Shown piece after piece: positions 25,745-34,925 of a stretch of DNA of 64,000 nt. The notes below the pieces were generated by a model. It was not told the origin of the DNA. It made no database searches and saw only the letters and a program-made list of their open reading frames with translations. Every line of letters begins with the position of its first letter. Within the stretch, counting starts at the first letter, position 1. The stretch is from Oceanobacillus sojae (GTDB lineage: Bacteria; Bacillota; Bacilli; Bacillales; Amphibacillaceae), in NCBI RefSeq assembly GCF_900162665.1, contig NZ_LT727809.1, positions 113,965-177,964 of the forward strand. The letters are read 5' to 3'. The translations under genes and the position numbers were made by a program.

Positions 25745-26737
25745 ATGGAGCAATCGAATGTCGAAAAATTATTTAAATGTATTGATGAAGTAACTGAAAT
25801 TATTCAAAGCGCAAAAAATGAAACCTATCTGGAAAGTTTGATTTTATCGTTAGATACTATCTTGGACGATGGAACTCGGAATGAATTGGACGATGTTACG
25901 GAACACAAGGTTACAAAACTTGTCCAGGAATTTAATGAAGAAGAGTTTGATGCAGAATCGTATCGGAAAGCATTGGGACTTTCCATTCTAAAAGGAATGA
26001 AGGGTGCAGCGCAACAGCAGCATTTAATGACCCCGGATACGGTTAGTTTTTTAATCAGTTACTTAGTAAATAAATTGATTGATAAAAAGGGACAGATAAC
26101 CATTTTTGATCCTGCCAGCGGAACGGCTAATCTGCTTACAGCTGTGCTGAATCAGATAGAAAATCCTGTTAAGGCATACGCTTCTGAAGTAGATCCGACT
26201 TTAATTGAATTAGCTGTATTAAATGCAAATTTGCAGAAAAGAGAAATCAGCTTTTATCATCAGGACAGCTTGAGACCTTTTCTGATAGAACCAGTAGATT
26301 TTGTAGTTACCGATCTTCCGGTAGGATATTATCCGGATGATGTAACAGCGGAGGAATATCAGTTAAAGGCAGATGAAGGTCATTCTTATTCACATCATTT
26401 ATTTATAGAGCAGAGCTTAAAATATATAAAAGATGGCGGATTTTTTATTGGCGTGATTCCAGAATTTTTATTTGATAGCGATCAATCGGCAAAATTACAT
26501 GCGTTTTTACAGGAAACAGCACATATTGTCGGAGTTATCCGATTGCCGGAAACATCTTTTAAATCAAAAAATCAGGCGAAAAGTGTATTAATCCTGCAGA
26601 AAAAAGGGTATGGTACGAAAGAACCAAAGCAACCGTTACTTGTACAATTACCTTCTTTTAAGAATGCTCATGCAACGGCAGATATCATCAAACAGATTAA
26701 TCAATGGTTTACATCTTATCCAAACAGGATTAAATGA
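25745..26737 (+). CDS. ytxK: Class I SAM-dependent methyltransferase YtxK
   Basis: A 330-residue protein similar to the catalytic subunit of type I/adenine-specific DNA methyltransferases. The SAM-binding motif I is FDPASGTANLLTA (about residues 121-133), and the acidic end of beta-2 is ASEVDPT. Motif IV, normally N/D-P-P-Y, reads TDLPVGYYPDD (about 190), that is DLPV, so classic N6-adenine activity is uncertain; the family usually shows this form. No restriction partner is nearby. Start ATG 25745 has AGGAGG 7 bases upstream. It is followed closely by ackA, as in B. subtilis. Its target is unknown to me. Confidence 0.85.
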   Translation: MEQSNVEKLFKCIDEVTEIIQSAKNETYLESLILSLDTILDDGTRNELDDVTEHKVTKLVQEFNEEEFDAESYRKALGLSILKGMKGAAQQQHLMTPDTVSFLISYLVNKLIDKKGQITIFDPASGTANLLTAVLNQIENPVKAYASEVDPTLIELAVLNANLQKREISFYHQDSLRPFLIEPVDFVVTDLPVGYYPDDVTAEEYQLKADEGHSYSHHLFIEQSLKYIKDGGFFIGVIPEFLFDSDQSAKLHAFLQETAHIVGVIRLPETSFKSKNQAKSVLILQKKGYGTKEPKQPLLVQLPSFKNAHATADIIKQINQWFTSYPNRIK

Positions 26738-26758
26738 GAATATAGGAGTGGAATGAAA

Positions 26759-27943
26759 ATGAGTAATGTATTAGCAATTAATGCTGGAAGTTCATCTTTG
26801 AAATTTCAGCTGATTAAAATGCCGGAAGAAGAAGTAGCTGCAATCGGTCTGGTAGAACGAATCGGAATGCCGGAATCAATTTTTAAAATTGAGGCGAACG
26901 GCAAAGAGGATAAGACAGTAACCGATATTCCGGACCATAGTGTCGCAGTGAAAATGCTATTAGATGCTTTGATTTCTACAGGAATTATTCAATCATTTGA
27001 TGAAATTGATGCAGTCGGACACCGGGTTGTTCATGGAGGAGAATATTTCACTGATTCTGTTTTATTAGATGATGAAGCAATTCAAAAAATTGAAGAAGTC
27101 TCTGAATTAGCTCCTTTGCATAATCCTGCTAACTTAACAGGAATTCGTGCTTTCAAAGAAATTCTCCCTAATGTTCCTATGGTAGCTGTGTTTGACACTG
27201 CTTTCCATCAGTCCATGCCGGAATCATCTTATCTTTACAGTCTGCCAAGAAATTATTATGAGGACTATGGCATCCGTAAATATGGTTTCCATGGTACTTC
27301 CCATAAATATGTATCTGAACGGGCAGCGGAGCTTTTAGGCAGACCATTAGGAAGTCTTCGCTTAATATCCTGTCATATCGGCAACGGTGCCAGTGTTACG
27401 GCAATTAAAGATGGTAAATCTCTGGATACCTCTATGGGCTTTACACCACTTGCAGGAGTTACAATGGGCACGCGTTCCGGAAATATTGATCCGGCATTAA
27501 TTCCTTATATTATGCAATGTACTGGTAAAACAGTAGACGAAGTGCTTCATGTTTTAAATAAAGAAAGTGGGATGCTGGCACTTTCCGGGTTCTCCAGCGA
27601 TTTACGTGATATCGAAAGTCAAGCAGATACAAACCCTCGCGCAGAACTGGCTTTAGATGTATTTGCCGGAAGAATTCATAAATATATTGGATCTTATGCT
27701 GCGAAGATGAACGGTGTGGATGCCATTATTTTCACTGCCGGTATCGGAGAAAATAGTATTACTATCCGTGAAAAAATTCTAAAAGGATTGGAATTCATGG
27801 GTATTTATTGGGATCCGAAGCTAAATGAAGTGCGCGGGAAAGAGCAGTTTATTAACTATCCGCACTCTCCAGTAAAAGTAATTGTGATTCCGACGAATGA
27901 GGAAGTAATGATTGCCAGGGATACGGTTAGATTAAGCAATTAA
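26759..27943 (+). CDS. ackA: Acetate kinase
   Basis: A 394-residue enzyme that makes ATP and acetate from acetyl phosphate in overflow metabolism. ASKHA-fold motifs are [12 protein letters not shown] (about residues 4-15), [11 protein letters not shown] (about 145), [12 protein letters not shown] with catalytic His (about 175), HIGNGASV and the C-terminal GIGENS. Two ATGs (26753, 26759) are possible; AGGAG is only 4 bases from the first and 10 from the second, so I use the second. It lies 21 bases after ytxK and ends in a terminator. No cre was recognised just upstream. Confidence 0.97.
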   Translation: MSNVLAINAGSSSLKFQLIKMPEEEVAAIGLVERIGMPESIFKIEANGKEDKTVTDIPDHSVAVKMLLDALISTGIIQSFDEIDAVGHRVVHGGEYFTDSVLLDDEAIQKIEEVSELAPLHNPANLTGIRAFKEILPNVPMVAVFDTAFHQSMPESSYLYSLPRNYYEDYGIRKYGFHGTSHKYVSERAAELLGRPLGSLRLISCHIGNGASVTAIKDGKSLDTSMGFTPLAGVTMGTRSGNIDPALIPYIMQCTGKTVDEVLHVLNKESGMLALSGFSSDLRDIESQADTNPRAELALDVFAGRIHKYIGSYAAKMNGVDAIIFTAGIGENSITIREKILKGLEFMGIYWDPKLNEVRGKEQFINYPHSPVKVIVIPTNEEVMIARDTVRLSN

Positions 27944-28008
27944 TAAAAAGAGTTATTGATAGGTGAGCGGCTGCTGTAAGATATATGAAAGCCATCTTGG
28001 CAAGCCTG

Positions 28009-28068
28009 AAAAAGCTGACTTTTTTCTATGTAATTATAAAATACATGGGAAAGGTCAGCTTTTGTTTT
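28009..28068 (+). terminator. Terminator of ackA
   Basis: aaaagctgac (28010-28019) pairs with gtcagctttt (28054-28063) with an inner hairpin atgta/tacat, followed by gtttta. Confidence 0.7.
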
Positions 28069-28194
28069 ATCCACGAAATCAGTCTGGGACAGTAGTTTTG
28101 TGTTAATATAACTGTAATGGTTATGAAGATTTACAATTTAATCAAAATATCTGGAACATAGAAAAGAGGTGACCGTATAACATTAAAATTAGAA

Positions 28195-29022
28195 TTGAAG
28201 CAGGTAGACCTTGATACAAATTTAGAGCAAAAAGACCTGGATGTCCTGGTCGATAAAATGCTGGATAATATCGGATCCATTGACCCTGAACTGAGAGATA
28301 CACTGATTTTTAACACATTTGGAAAATTGATTTTGGAAGACTTTTTAACTGACAAACAACTGGAGCATACTCTCAAGGTTTGTTTAGATAAATTGTTTTG
28401 GGGGATTAAAGAAATGGAAAGCGATTTCGTTTTTACCCGCTCTTTTTCTGCCTTAGTTATCGGGATAATTCTACATAAAGATAGACAGAAATCCTTTTTA
28501 CAGCATGATGTTGTCATAAAAACAATTAAGAAGAGTATGGAGTATGTCAATCTTGAAAAAGATATTCGCGGCTATGTAGAAGGTAAAGGCTGGGCGCATA
28601 GTGTGGCGCATGGAGCAGATTTATTAACGGAAGCCATTAAACATCCTTGTTTTGATAACAGCTTGTCTTTTGAGTGTCTTGAAACAATCAGACAATGTTT
28701 ATTTAAAGAAAGTATAACTAAAGCTCCTTACGTCGATGACGAGGAGGAAAGACTTCTTTTTATATTAGAAGCACTGATTGATAAAGGTATCAAAGCTGAC
28801 GATATCACTTACTTGGTATCAGCTGTATCAGATGATCTGCAGGAATTAAAAACAAAAGAAAGCCATAATTTAAACTTTTTTTGGAAAAAAACGAACGTTA
28901 TCAATTTTCTTAGGGGATTTTATTTTCGGCTGCTGTATAAAAATGCATATCCGCAAATAAGAAACAATATTACCGTTATTCTGGAACAATGGCATAACGA
29001 AACATATAATCCAAGTGAGTAA
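28195..29022 (+). CDS. DUF2785 family protein, start codon uncertain
   Basis: A helical, soluble protein of about 275 residues with the DUF2785 core (GKGWAHSVAHGADLL and the preceding FVFTRSFSALVIG). Function unknown. The first canonical in-frame start is TTG 28195, but it has no ribosome site in range. A good site AAAGAGGTG (28162-28170) lies 6-7 bases before an in-frame ATA at 28177, which would give x-TLKLELKQVDL, a natural-looking N-terminus; the frame is closed by a TAG at 28159. Either the gene starts at ATA, or the ATG has mutated and expression is reduced. It has no counterpart at this place in B. subtilis and lies between ackA and a convergent stress gene. Confidence 0.7.
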   Translation: MKQVDLDTNLEQKDLDVLVDKMLDNIGSIDPELRDTLIFNTFGKLILEDFLTDKQLEHTLKVCLDKLFWGIKEMESDFVFTRSFSALVIGIILHKDRQKSFLQHDVVIKTIKKSMEYVNLEKDIRGYVEGKGWAHSVAHGADLLTEAIKHPCFDNSLSFECLETIRQCLFKESITKAPYVDDEEERLLFILEALIDKGIKADDITYLVSAVSDDLQELKTKESHNLNFFWKKTNVINFLRGFYFRLLYKNAYPQIRNNITVILEQWHNETYNPSE

Positions 29023-29085
29023 AACTTTCCAAGGGTAAACAGAAGCTTGTGATAAGTATACTTTTTTGCGTTTATATGTTCATTT

Positions 29086-29119
29086 TCCATCCCTTGAGAG
29101 GAGTTTCCCAAAGGATGGA
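29086..29119 (-). terminator. Convergent terminator between DUF2785 gene and uspA
   Basis: tccatcccttg (29086-29096) pairs with caaaggatgga (29109-29119) with one G-T pair; AT-rich on both sides. Confidence 0.55.
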
Positions 29120-29129
29120 ATCCAATAGA

Positions 29130-29558
29130 TTAACGAATGACAAGTACGTCACAGCTGGCGTATCTTGTAATGCTTTCAGAAACACTTCCGATTAAGAAAC
29201 GTTCGACGGCGTTCATACCCGTGGCACCACAAATAATTAAATCAGCCTCAAAATTACCAGCTATTTCTTTTGCAATTTTTACTTTAGGAGATCCGTATTC
29301 AATACAGCGGACAATATCTGTTAATCCAACTGCTTCAGCTTGCGCTACATAATCGTCTAGTAATTCTTTTGCGTAAGTTTCCGCTCTTTCTGATAAGGAA
29401 CGATCATAAGCTTCCGCTGTTGAGAAAGTACGGGAATCAACTACGTGAGCAAGGATTAATCGGGCAGTATTTCTTTTTGCGATATCGAGTGATTTACTAA
29501 ATGCTTTTTCAGCTGCTTTAGATCCATCTACTGCGACAACAATATTTTTATATTCCAT
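29130..29558 (-). CDS. Universal stress protein, UspA family
   Basis: A 142-residue single-domain Usp. The ATP-binding signature G-x2-G-x9-G-S is present as GATGMNAVERFLIGSVSE (about residues 112-129), and the N-terminal strand MEYKNIVVAVDGSKAAEKAF carries the Asp and Gly that contact nucleotide. ATG 29558 has GGGGAG upstream. The gene stands alone. A cre-like sequence lies about 40 bases upstream of the start. Confidence 0.92.
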   Translation of the reverse strand: MEYKNIVVAVDGSKAAEKAFSKSLDIAKRNTARLILAHVVDSRTFSTAEAYDRSLSERAETYAKELLDDYVAQAEAVGLTDIVRCIEYGSPKVKIAKEIAGNFEADLIICGATGMNAVERFLIGSVSESITRYASCDVLVIR

Positions 29559-29596
29559 GATTCATCTCCCCTTTCTACTATTATTATATACCTGTT

Positions 29597-29611
29597 TTGA
29601 AAGCGTTACAA
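29597..29611 (-). promoter_or_regulatory. cre-like sequence upstream of uspA
   Basis: ttgaaagcgttacaa (plus strand) has one mismatch to WTGNAANCGNWNNCW. It lies 40-53 bases before the uspA ATG. Binding is speculative. Confidence 0.25.
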
Positions 29612-29722
29612 ACGAATATCAGTAAATTACATAAAATTTCGAAAAGTAGTCAAAAAATAAATAGGCAGGCTTCCCTGTACAGAAAAAAACTTGACAATAG
29701 GAGTCAGGAGCAAATTCTGTAC

Positions 29723-29757
29723 GAATAAAGCCCCGGTTTACATAGAACCGGGGCCGG
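29723..29757 (-). terminator. Terminator of the M24 peptidase gene
   Basis: Perfect 9-bp GC-rich stem gccccggtt / aaccggggc (29730-29738, 29746-29754); on the minus strand it is followed by tttatt. Confidence 0.75.
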
Positions 29758-29785
29758 AAAATAATTTAATTATAGTAAAAACATT

Positions 29786-30883
29786 CTAAGAAATCACTTG
29801 TAATGTTTTCGGATACTTTGTCAGATCTAAAGGCATATAATTCGTTGTGAACAGCATATCTTCAATTCTGACACCGCCGACTCCCGGAACGTAAATCCCC
29901 GGTTCAATCGTAAAGCACATTCCCGGTTCGATAGGCAGTGTGTTTTCGCTATGCATGGAAGGATACTCGTGTGTTTCGATTCCTAAGCCGTGCCCAAGCC
30001 GGTGGGTAAAATACTCACCATATCCCTGTTCTGTGATGTAGTTTCTTGCAATTTTATCCAGCTCACCGACTGCTGTACCGGTTCTGCTTGCATCAATTGC
30101 TCTTTCTTGAGCTTCCAATACAGTATCATATATTTGTTTCTGTTCATCAGTAATATTACCAAAGGCGACTGTCCGGGTAATATCAGAGCAATAGCCTTGA
30201 TAAATAACACCTAAGTCAAAGAGAACAAAATTGTTTTTCTCCAACTGTGTTTTATCCGGGTTTCCGTGAGGGGACGCTGTTTTCGAACCGAATAATGCCA
30301 TTGTCTGGAATGACATCTCGCGTATCCCTTGCTTTTTTAAGGTGTGCTCGATGGCAGCAACTACTTCTAATTCTGAGACACCTTCTTTTAGAGCTTCCAC
30401 TCCGGTCTTAACTCCCAAATCGGCTAATTCAGCCGCTGTCCTTAATAAATCATGCTCTTTCTTAGATTTAATCAAACGCAGATTTTGGATTACTGGTGTT
30501 GCATCTATATATGCCGCATTCGGGAATGTTTCTTGAAGCTGATTATAACGATAAAGCGTCAGATGGTCTTTTTCTATTGCCATGACAGCAGGTTCTTTTT
30601 CTTGTTTTTTTAAGAAAGCCTGCAAAGCGTGCCAAGGATTTTCGTGATCATAATAACTTACAATTAAATGCTCCCATCCGGCATTTCTTGCATCCTCCTC
30701 CTCCATTTTAGGCAATAGGAAAATAGGATCGATTCCGTCCATAACGATAATTCCGATTACCCTTTCATGCGGATCTGTGTAATACCCGCTTAAATAATAT
30801 ACATTTGCTTTAGAACTGATAAAACAGCTGTCCGCTTGCTGCTTCTTGAGTTCGGCAAATAAAGTGTTAATTCGTTCTGACAT
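29786..30883 (-). CDS. Xaa-Pro dipeptidase/aminopeptidase, M24 family
   Basis: A 365-residue metallopeptidase cleaving before or after proline in short peptides. The N-terminal creatinase domain (1-130) includes FISSKANVYYLSGYYTDPHERV. The pita-bread catalytic domain has the five metal ligands: Asp in LFDLGVIYQGYCSDITR (two Asp, about 221 and 232), His in HRLGHGLGIETHE (about 294), Glu in FTIEPGIYVP (about 323) and Glu in GVRIEDML (about 337). ATG 30883 has TAGGAGG upstream. Monocistronic; terminator downstream. Similar to YkvY/YqhT-type enzymes of B. subtilis; which ortholog is uncertain. Confidence 0.9.
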   Translation of the reverse strand: MSERINTLFAELKKQQADSCFISSKANVYYLSGYYTDPHERVIGIIVMDGIDPIFLLPKMEEEDARNAGWEHLIVSYYDHENPWHALQAFLKKQEKEPAVMAIEKDHLTLYRYNQLQETFPNAAYIDATPVIQNLRLIKSKKEHDLLRTAAELADLGVKTGVEALKEGVSELEVVAAIEHTLKKQGIREMSFQTMALFGSKTASPHGNPDKTQLEKNNFVLFDLGVIYQGYCSDITRTVAFGNITDEQKQIYDTVLEAQERAIDASRTGTAVGELDKIARNYITEQGYGEYFTHRLGHGLGIETHEYPSMHSENTLPIEPGMCFTIEPGIYVPGVGGVRIEDMLFTTNYMPLDLTKYPKTLQVIS

Positions 30884-30986
30884 TATTTTTTCCTCCTAGT
30901 TTATTAATATATAGCTGAGAATCCGCATGTATAAATGGTATCCTTTAAAAAATTATAGCAGATAGAAAGAAAAAATCCGATAAAAA

Positions 30987-31012
30987 TGAAACTTTTTGCG
31001 AAACCAATCGTA
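30987..31012 (+). promoter_or_regulatory. Sigma-W type ECF promoter of pspA
   Basis: TGAAAC (30987-30992), 16-base spacer, CGTA (31009-31012): an exact match to the sigma-W consensus TGAAAC-N16-CGTA. It lies 57 bases before the pspA ATG. In B. subtilis pspA belongs to the sigma-W regulon, so cell-envelope stress control is expected here too. Confidence 0.85.
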
Positions 31013-31069
31013 TTTCATACTGTACACGAATCGTACATTACTATTACTTATTCTAAGAGGAGGATTTGT

Positions 31070-31738
31070 ATGTTTCAATTTTTTAACAGAATGAAAACAA
31101 TTGTCAGTTCAGAACTGAATGCAATGATTGATAAGGCGGAAGACCCGGTCAAAATGTTAGATCAATACCTGAGAGATATGGGGAAGGATATTGAAGATGT
31201 CGAAGCAGCTGTAGCGAAGCAAATGGCAAATGAAAAAATGCTGAAACGGAAAGCAAATGATGCGAAAGCTATGGTAGAGAAGCGTCAGGAACAAGCGGAA
31301 AAAGCAGTCGAAGCTGATAATGAAGATTTAGCCAGAAAAGCATTAGAAGATAAAAGACATCAGGAAAAATCGTATGAGTCCCTGCAGGCTTCCTGGGAGC
31401 GGGCGGATGAGGATGTAAGAATTCTTAAAGAAAAATTATCTGAAATGAAAAAAGAATATCAGGAAATGAAGTTGAAAAAAGATTCCTTAAAAGCACGTGC
31501 AGAATCTGCGAAAACAAGAACGAAAATGAATCGTACAATGTCTTCTATCGGCAGTGATCAGTCCCGTCAAGGATTTGAAAGAATGGAAGAAAAAGTACTT
31601 CAATATGAAGCAGAAGCAGAGACTTCAGAAGATTTAAATGAAAATGCACGTACGCTGGATGATGAATTCAAAGTACTGGAAAATAATAATGATGTGGATG
31701 ATGAGCTGGCTGCTTTGAAAAAGAAATTCAATAAATAA
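31070..31738 (+). CDS. pspA: Phage shock protein A (PspA/IM30/ESCRT-III family)
   Basis: A 222-residue membrane-repair protein that assembles on stressed membranes. The amphipathic N-terminal helix MFQFFNRMKTIVSSELNAMID is followed by DPVKMLDQYLRDMGKDIEDVE and a continuous coiled coil up to about residue 190, the usual PspA layout. ATG 31070 has AGAGGAGG 7 bases before. A perfect sigma-W promoter lies upstream. The next gene is ytkL, 90 bases further. No LiaH-specific context (liaIH) is present. Confidence 0.94.
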   Translation: MFQFFNRMKTIVSSELNAMIDKAEDPVKMLDQYLRDMGKDIEDVEAAVAKQMANEKMLKRKANDAKAMVEKRQEQAEKAVEADNEDLARKALEDKRHQEKSYESLQASWERADEDVRILKEKLSEMKKEYQEMKLKKDSLKARAESAKTRTKMNRTMSSIGSDQSRQGFERMEEKVLQYEAEAETSEDLNENARTLDDEFKVLENNNDVDDELAALKKKFNK

Positions 31739-31828
31739 ATTTGTGAAAAGATGCGTAGAATTATTTGATAACGGGAAAACACGTACTAAACCTAATAATA
31801 ATCCAACTAATCAAAGGAGAGATTTTGA

Positions 31829-32515
31829 GTGAAAGTATCTTTTCATGGACATTCTGTAGTAAAAGTAGACACTGGAAAGCATCGTATTATTATTGACCCG
31901 TTTATCAAAGGAAATGAAGCATGCGATTTAGATCCAAGTACAGAAAAGGCAGATGTTATTCTGTTGACACATGGGCATAATGATCATGTTGGAGAAACAC
32001 TGGAGATTGCTAAGAATAATAATGCGCTTGTTGTGGCAACGGCAGAGCTTGCTGATTATTTTGGATCCAAGGGTTTAAATACACATCCAATGCATATTGG
32101 CGGCTCTCGCGAATTTGATTTTGGAAAAGTGCAATTTACGCAAGCCTACCACGGTTCGTCCTATACGGAAGAGGATGGAACAGTTATTTATGGAGGCATG
32201 CCTGGCGGAATACTTCTTACCGTGAATGGCAAAACCATTTACCACCTGGGCGATACAGCGTTATTCACGGATTTAAAAATGTATGGCGAATTAAACGATA
32301 TTGATATTGCCTTCATTCCAATCGGTGATAATTTTACAATGGGTCCAAGTGATGCGCTTCTTGCGGCTGAATGGGTGAATGCCAAGAAGGTTGTCCCCGT
32401 TCACTATAATACATTCCCGCCAATTGAACAGGATCCGGAAGCTTGGGCTTCTCAAGTGAAGGCCGGTAATGCTCATGTCATGCAAGTTGGCGAAACAATT
32501 GACTTAAATTCTTAA
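31829..32515 (+). CDS. ytkL: Metallo-beta-lactamase fold hydrolase YtkL (UPF0173)
   Basis: A 228-residue metal-dependent hydrolase. The zinc-binding signature HxHxDH is present as [10 protein letters not shown] (about residues 51-60), with further ligands likely at YHGSSY, LGDTAL and PVHYNTFP near the end. GTG start at 31829 with AAAGGAGAG upstream. The physiological substrate is unknown. Same neighbourhood as in B. subtilis (ytkL, ytoI). A strong terminator follows. Confidence 0.92.
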   Translation: MKVSFHGHSVVKVDTGKHRIIIDPFIKGNEACDLDPSTEKADVILLTHGHNDHVGETLEIAKNNNALVVATAELADYFGSKGLNTHPMHIGGSREFDFGKVQFTQAYHGSSYTEEDGTVIYGGMPGGILLTVNGKTIYHLGDTALFTDLKMYGELNDIDIAFIPIGDNFTMGPSDALLAAEWVNAKKVVPVHYNTFPPIEQDPEAWASQVKAGNAHVMQVGETIDLNS

Positions 32516-32536
32516 AAATAAATTTGTTTGTAACTG

Positions 32537-32571
32537 AAAAACCACAGAATATAGCGGTTCTGTGGTTTTTC
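32537..32571 (+). terminator. Terminator of ytkL
   Basis: Perfect 13-bp stem aaaaaccacagaa / ttctgtggttttt (32537-32549, 32558-32570). Confidence 0.9.
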
Positions 32572-32624
32572 AGTGCATAGAAACAACCATTCCTCATACA
32601 CTTATAATAAAGGGGGATGTAGCT

Positions 32625-32852
32625 TTGAGAACAAATATTATTTTAAGATTATTATTAGTTGGCTTTTTTCTTTATATTGCCTGGCCGATGATTCCGCAAT
32701 CTTCCAGCTCCTTAGAATTCCTCTTTTGGGGATGCTGGTTATTATTTGCATTTGTATTTATTGGTGCAAATCTTGCAACACTATTAAAGATGTCCCGTCC
32801 GCCAATTATGGAACAGGAAGGAATAAATAAGAAGAAACTGCGCAGCCATTGA
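32625..32852 (+). CDS. Small two-helix membrane protein, unknown
   Basis: A 75-residue protein with two predicted TM helices (about residues 5-21, IILRLLLVGFFLYIAWP, and 30-50, FLFWGCWLLFAFVFIGANL) and a short charged C-terminus (NKKKLRSH). I do not recognise a family. Start is TTG 32625 with AGGGGGAT about 8 bases before; a longer reading from 32562 would run through the ytkL terminator and is rejected. It lies between ytkL and ytoI and precedes ytoI by 72 bases. Confidence 0.6.
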   Translation: MRTNIILRLLLVGFFLYIAWPMIPQSSSSLEFLFWGCWLLFAFVFIGANLATLLKMSRPPIMEQEGINKKKLRSH

Positions 32853-32924
32853 GTTTATCCTGTATCAATTGTATAATAAAACTATTATGTTTTATATAGT
32901 ACAGTTGAAAGAAGGTGATGGCAG

Positions 32925-34232
32925 ATGGCGACCAAGCATGAACAAATATTACAGCATATTTTATCGTTGCAAGTAGGGAGCAAAATATCTGTCCGTCAAA
33001 TTGCAAAAGATTTGAATGTTAGTGACGGGACTGCTTACCGTGCAATCAAAGAAGCGGAAAACCAAGGTATTGTCAGTACGATTGAACGTGTAGGAACGAT
33101 CCGGATTGAACAGAAAAAGAAAGATAATTTTGAAGAGCTGACCTTTGCCGAAATAGTAAATATTATTGATGGACAAGTACTCGGCGGCAGAGATGGACTG
33201 CATAAAACCCTAAGTAAATTTGTCATTGGAGCAATGCAATTAAATGCTATGATGCGCTATACACAGGCAGATTCATTACTGATTGTCGGGAACCGGCATG
33301 AGGCGCATAAGCTGGCTTTAGAAGCCGGGGCAGCTGTACTGATTACAGGTGGATTTGATACAGACGATTCTATCAAACAGCTGGCGAATGAAAAACAGCT
33401 GCCTATTATTTCTACAAGCTACGATACTTTTACAGTTGCGGCAATGATTAACCGGGCAATTTATGATCAATTGATTAAGAAGGAAATTGTATTTGTCGGA
33501 GATATTTCAACACCATTCGAATCTTCCTATTATTTAACCACAAAACAGCAGGTGAAGGATTGGTATATTAATAATGAAGTTTCTTCACACACGCGATTTC
33601 CAGTGGTCGATGACCGGATGAAGGTAGTAGGAATGGTCTCCTCCCGTGACATCGTCGGAAAAGAGCAGAGTACGTTTATTGACCGTATCATGAGCCGTAA
33701 GCCTTTAGTGGTTCAAGAAAAAACCTCTTTAGCATCTGTAGCGCATATGATGGTTTGGGAAGGTATCGAGCTTGTCCCTGTAGTAGACGGATCTCATGTG
33801 TTAAAAGGGGTCGTTTCCAGACAGGATGTATTGAAGGCGATGCAGCAGATTCAGAGGCAGCCGCAGGTAGGAGAAACAATAGAAGATATTGTTTCCAATA
33901 ATATGTCACAGAATCCGGACGAGGACGGTTTGTTTGAAGCGCGGGTTATACCGCAAATGACAAATCATTTAGGGACGTTATCACATGGTGTCTTTACAGC
34001 TCTAATTACGGAAGCCTGTGATAAAATGATGAAGATCGAGAAGAAGGCAGAAATTTCGATTGAGAATATTACGGTTTATTTCAGCAAACCAGTGCCAATC
34101 GATAGTATTTTGCATGTTAAGCCGGTACTTCTGGATGTCGGGCGTTTATATGCAAAAATAGATGTAGAAGTGATGCAAGGACAGACTACTGTCGGGAGAG
34201 CATTGATTATGGCACAGCTTATTAACCGGTAA
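32925..34232 (+). CDS. ytoI: YtoI: HTH, DRTGG, tandem CBS and hot-dog domain protein
   Basis: A 435-residue multidomain protein, probably a ligand-sensing regulator. In order: a winged helix-turn-helix (residues 1-60, ISVRQIAKDLNVSDGTAYRAIKEAENQGIV), a DRTGG domain (about 70-180), two CBS motifs (about 195-310, with TRFPVVDDRMKVVGMVSSRDIVG and LVPVVDGSHVLKGVVSRQDVL), which usually bind adenine nucleotides, and a C-terminal hot-dog/thioesterase-like fold (about 320-430, GTLSHGVFTALITEA). Ligand and targets are unknown. GAAGGTG precedes the ATG. Ends in a strong terminator shared with convergent ytpI. Confidence 0.92.
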   Translation: MATKHEQILQHILSLQVGSKISVRQIAKDLNVSDGTAYRAIKEAENQGIVSTIERVGTIRIEQKKKDNFEELTFAEIVNIIDGQVLGGRDGLHKTLSKFVIGAMQLNAMMRYTQADSLLIVGNRHEAHKLALEAGAAVLITGGFDTDDSIKQLANEKQLPIISTSYDTFTVAAMINRAIYDQLIKKEIVFVGDISTPFESSYYLTTKQQVKDWYINNEVSSHTRFPVVDDRMKVVGMVSSRDIVGKEQSTFIDRIMSRKPLVVQEKTSLASVAHMMVWEGIELVPVVDGSHVLKGVVSRQDVLKAMQQIQRQPQVGETIEDIVSNNMSQNPDEDGLFEARVIPQMTNHLGTLSHGVFTALITEACDKMMKIEKKAEISIENITVYFSKPVPIDSILHVKPVLLDVGRLYAKIDVEVMQGQTTVGRALIMAQLINR

Positions 34233-34258
34233 CCGGGGAACCGACTGTTGCAGGCTAT

Positions 34259-34298
34259 AAAAAAACAACTGGAATCATATTATTCCAGTTGTTTTTAC
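34259..34298 (+). terminator. Terminator of ytoI (convergent with ytpI)
   Basis: Perfect 15-bp stem aaaaacaactggaat / attccagttgttttt (34261-34275, 34282-34296); A-run and T-run make it bidirectional. Confidence 0.9.
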
Positions 34299-34391
34299 GA
34301 TAAAGGGAAAAAAGTTTATCTGAAATTCGTTTCGTGAGAGAACAGAATGGACAGTTTTCTGCTTTTTTAACCGGTGCAGTTCACATTTTTC

Positions 34392-34685
34392 CTATTGTGG
34401 ATGCAATCTTCTCCACTCTTTTTGATAGTGACGTGCCTCTTTAAAGCCGCGGATAAATTGCATTAATCCTAAAATGAAGATAACAAGGCCGATAAACAGA
34501 CTAAGCTGTGTAAGGTAGAGCGTATATTGATTAATAGCAAAGGCCATCATAAACGCTCCCAGACAGGATTTCGACCTGCCGTTGTAATATTTCTGAGTTA
34601 ATGTGCTTTTCTCTTTCAGGATAGATACTTTATAATAGATATAAAAAACAACTGAAACGATAATTATTATTGGGAAGATAATCAT
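34392..34685 (-). CDS. ytpI: YtpI family small membrane protein
   Basis: A 97-residue protein with three predicted TM helices (about residues 2-20, 43-60 and 62-80) and a basic C-terminus (EARHYQKEWRRLHPQ). NGRSKSCLGAFMMAFAINQYTLY is the conserved central segment of the YtpI family. Function unknown. It lies between ytoI and nrnA as in B. subtilis, on the opposite strand. Confidence 0.8.
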   Translation of the reverse strand: MIIFPIIIIVSVVFYIYYKVSILKEKSTLTQKYYNGRSKSCLGAFMMAFAINQYTLYLTQLSLFIGLVIFILGLMQFIRGFKEARHYQKEWRRLHPQ

Positions 34686-34925
34686 TTAAATGCTCCTAAT
34701 TACTACATATTCTGAATGCTATGTTTATTGTACCGTTTTTTAGATGTGAAAGGAAGTATAATATCTTTGTGGAAATGAATTCCCAATCAGAAATAGATGA
34801 AGGCCAGTTTTGATTAAAAAAAGCGGAGGAGCCAGGGCGGGAGCATTCTAAGCTTGTAAAAGCATTTAACTTTTTTGGTTCATAATGAATTTATAGGAAA
34901 TACATATATTGAGAGGGAGATAGCC

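Noticed and set aside
28131..28550. 139-codon minus-strand frame opposite the DUF2785 gene
   Set aside because: Antisense shadow with Ser/Leu-rich composition.
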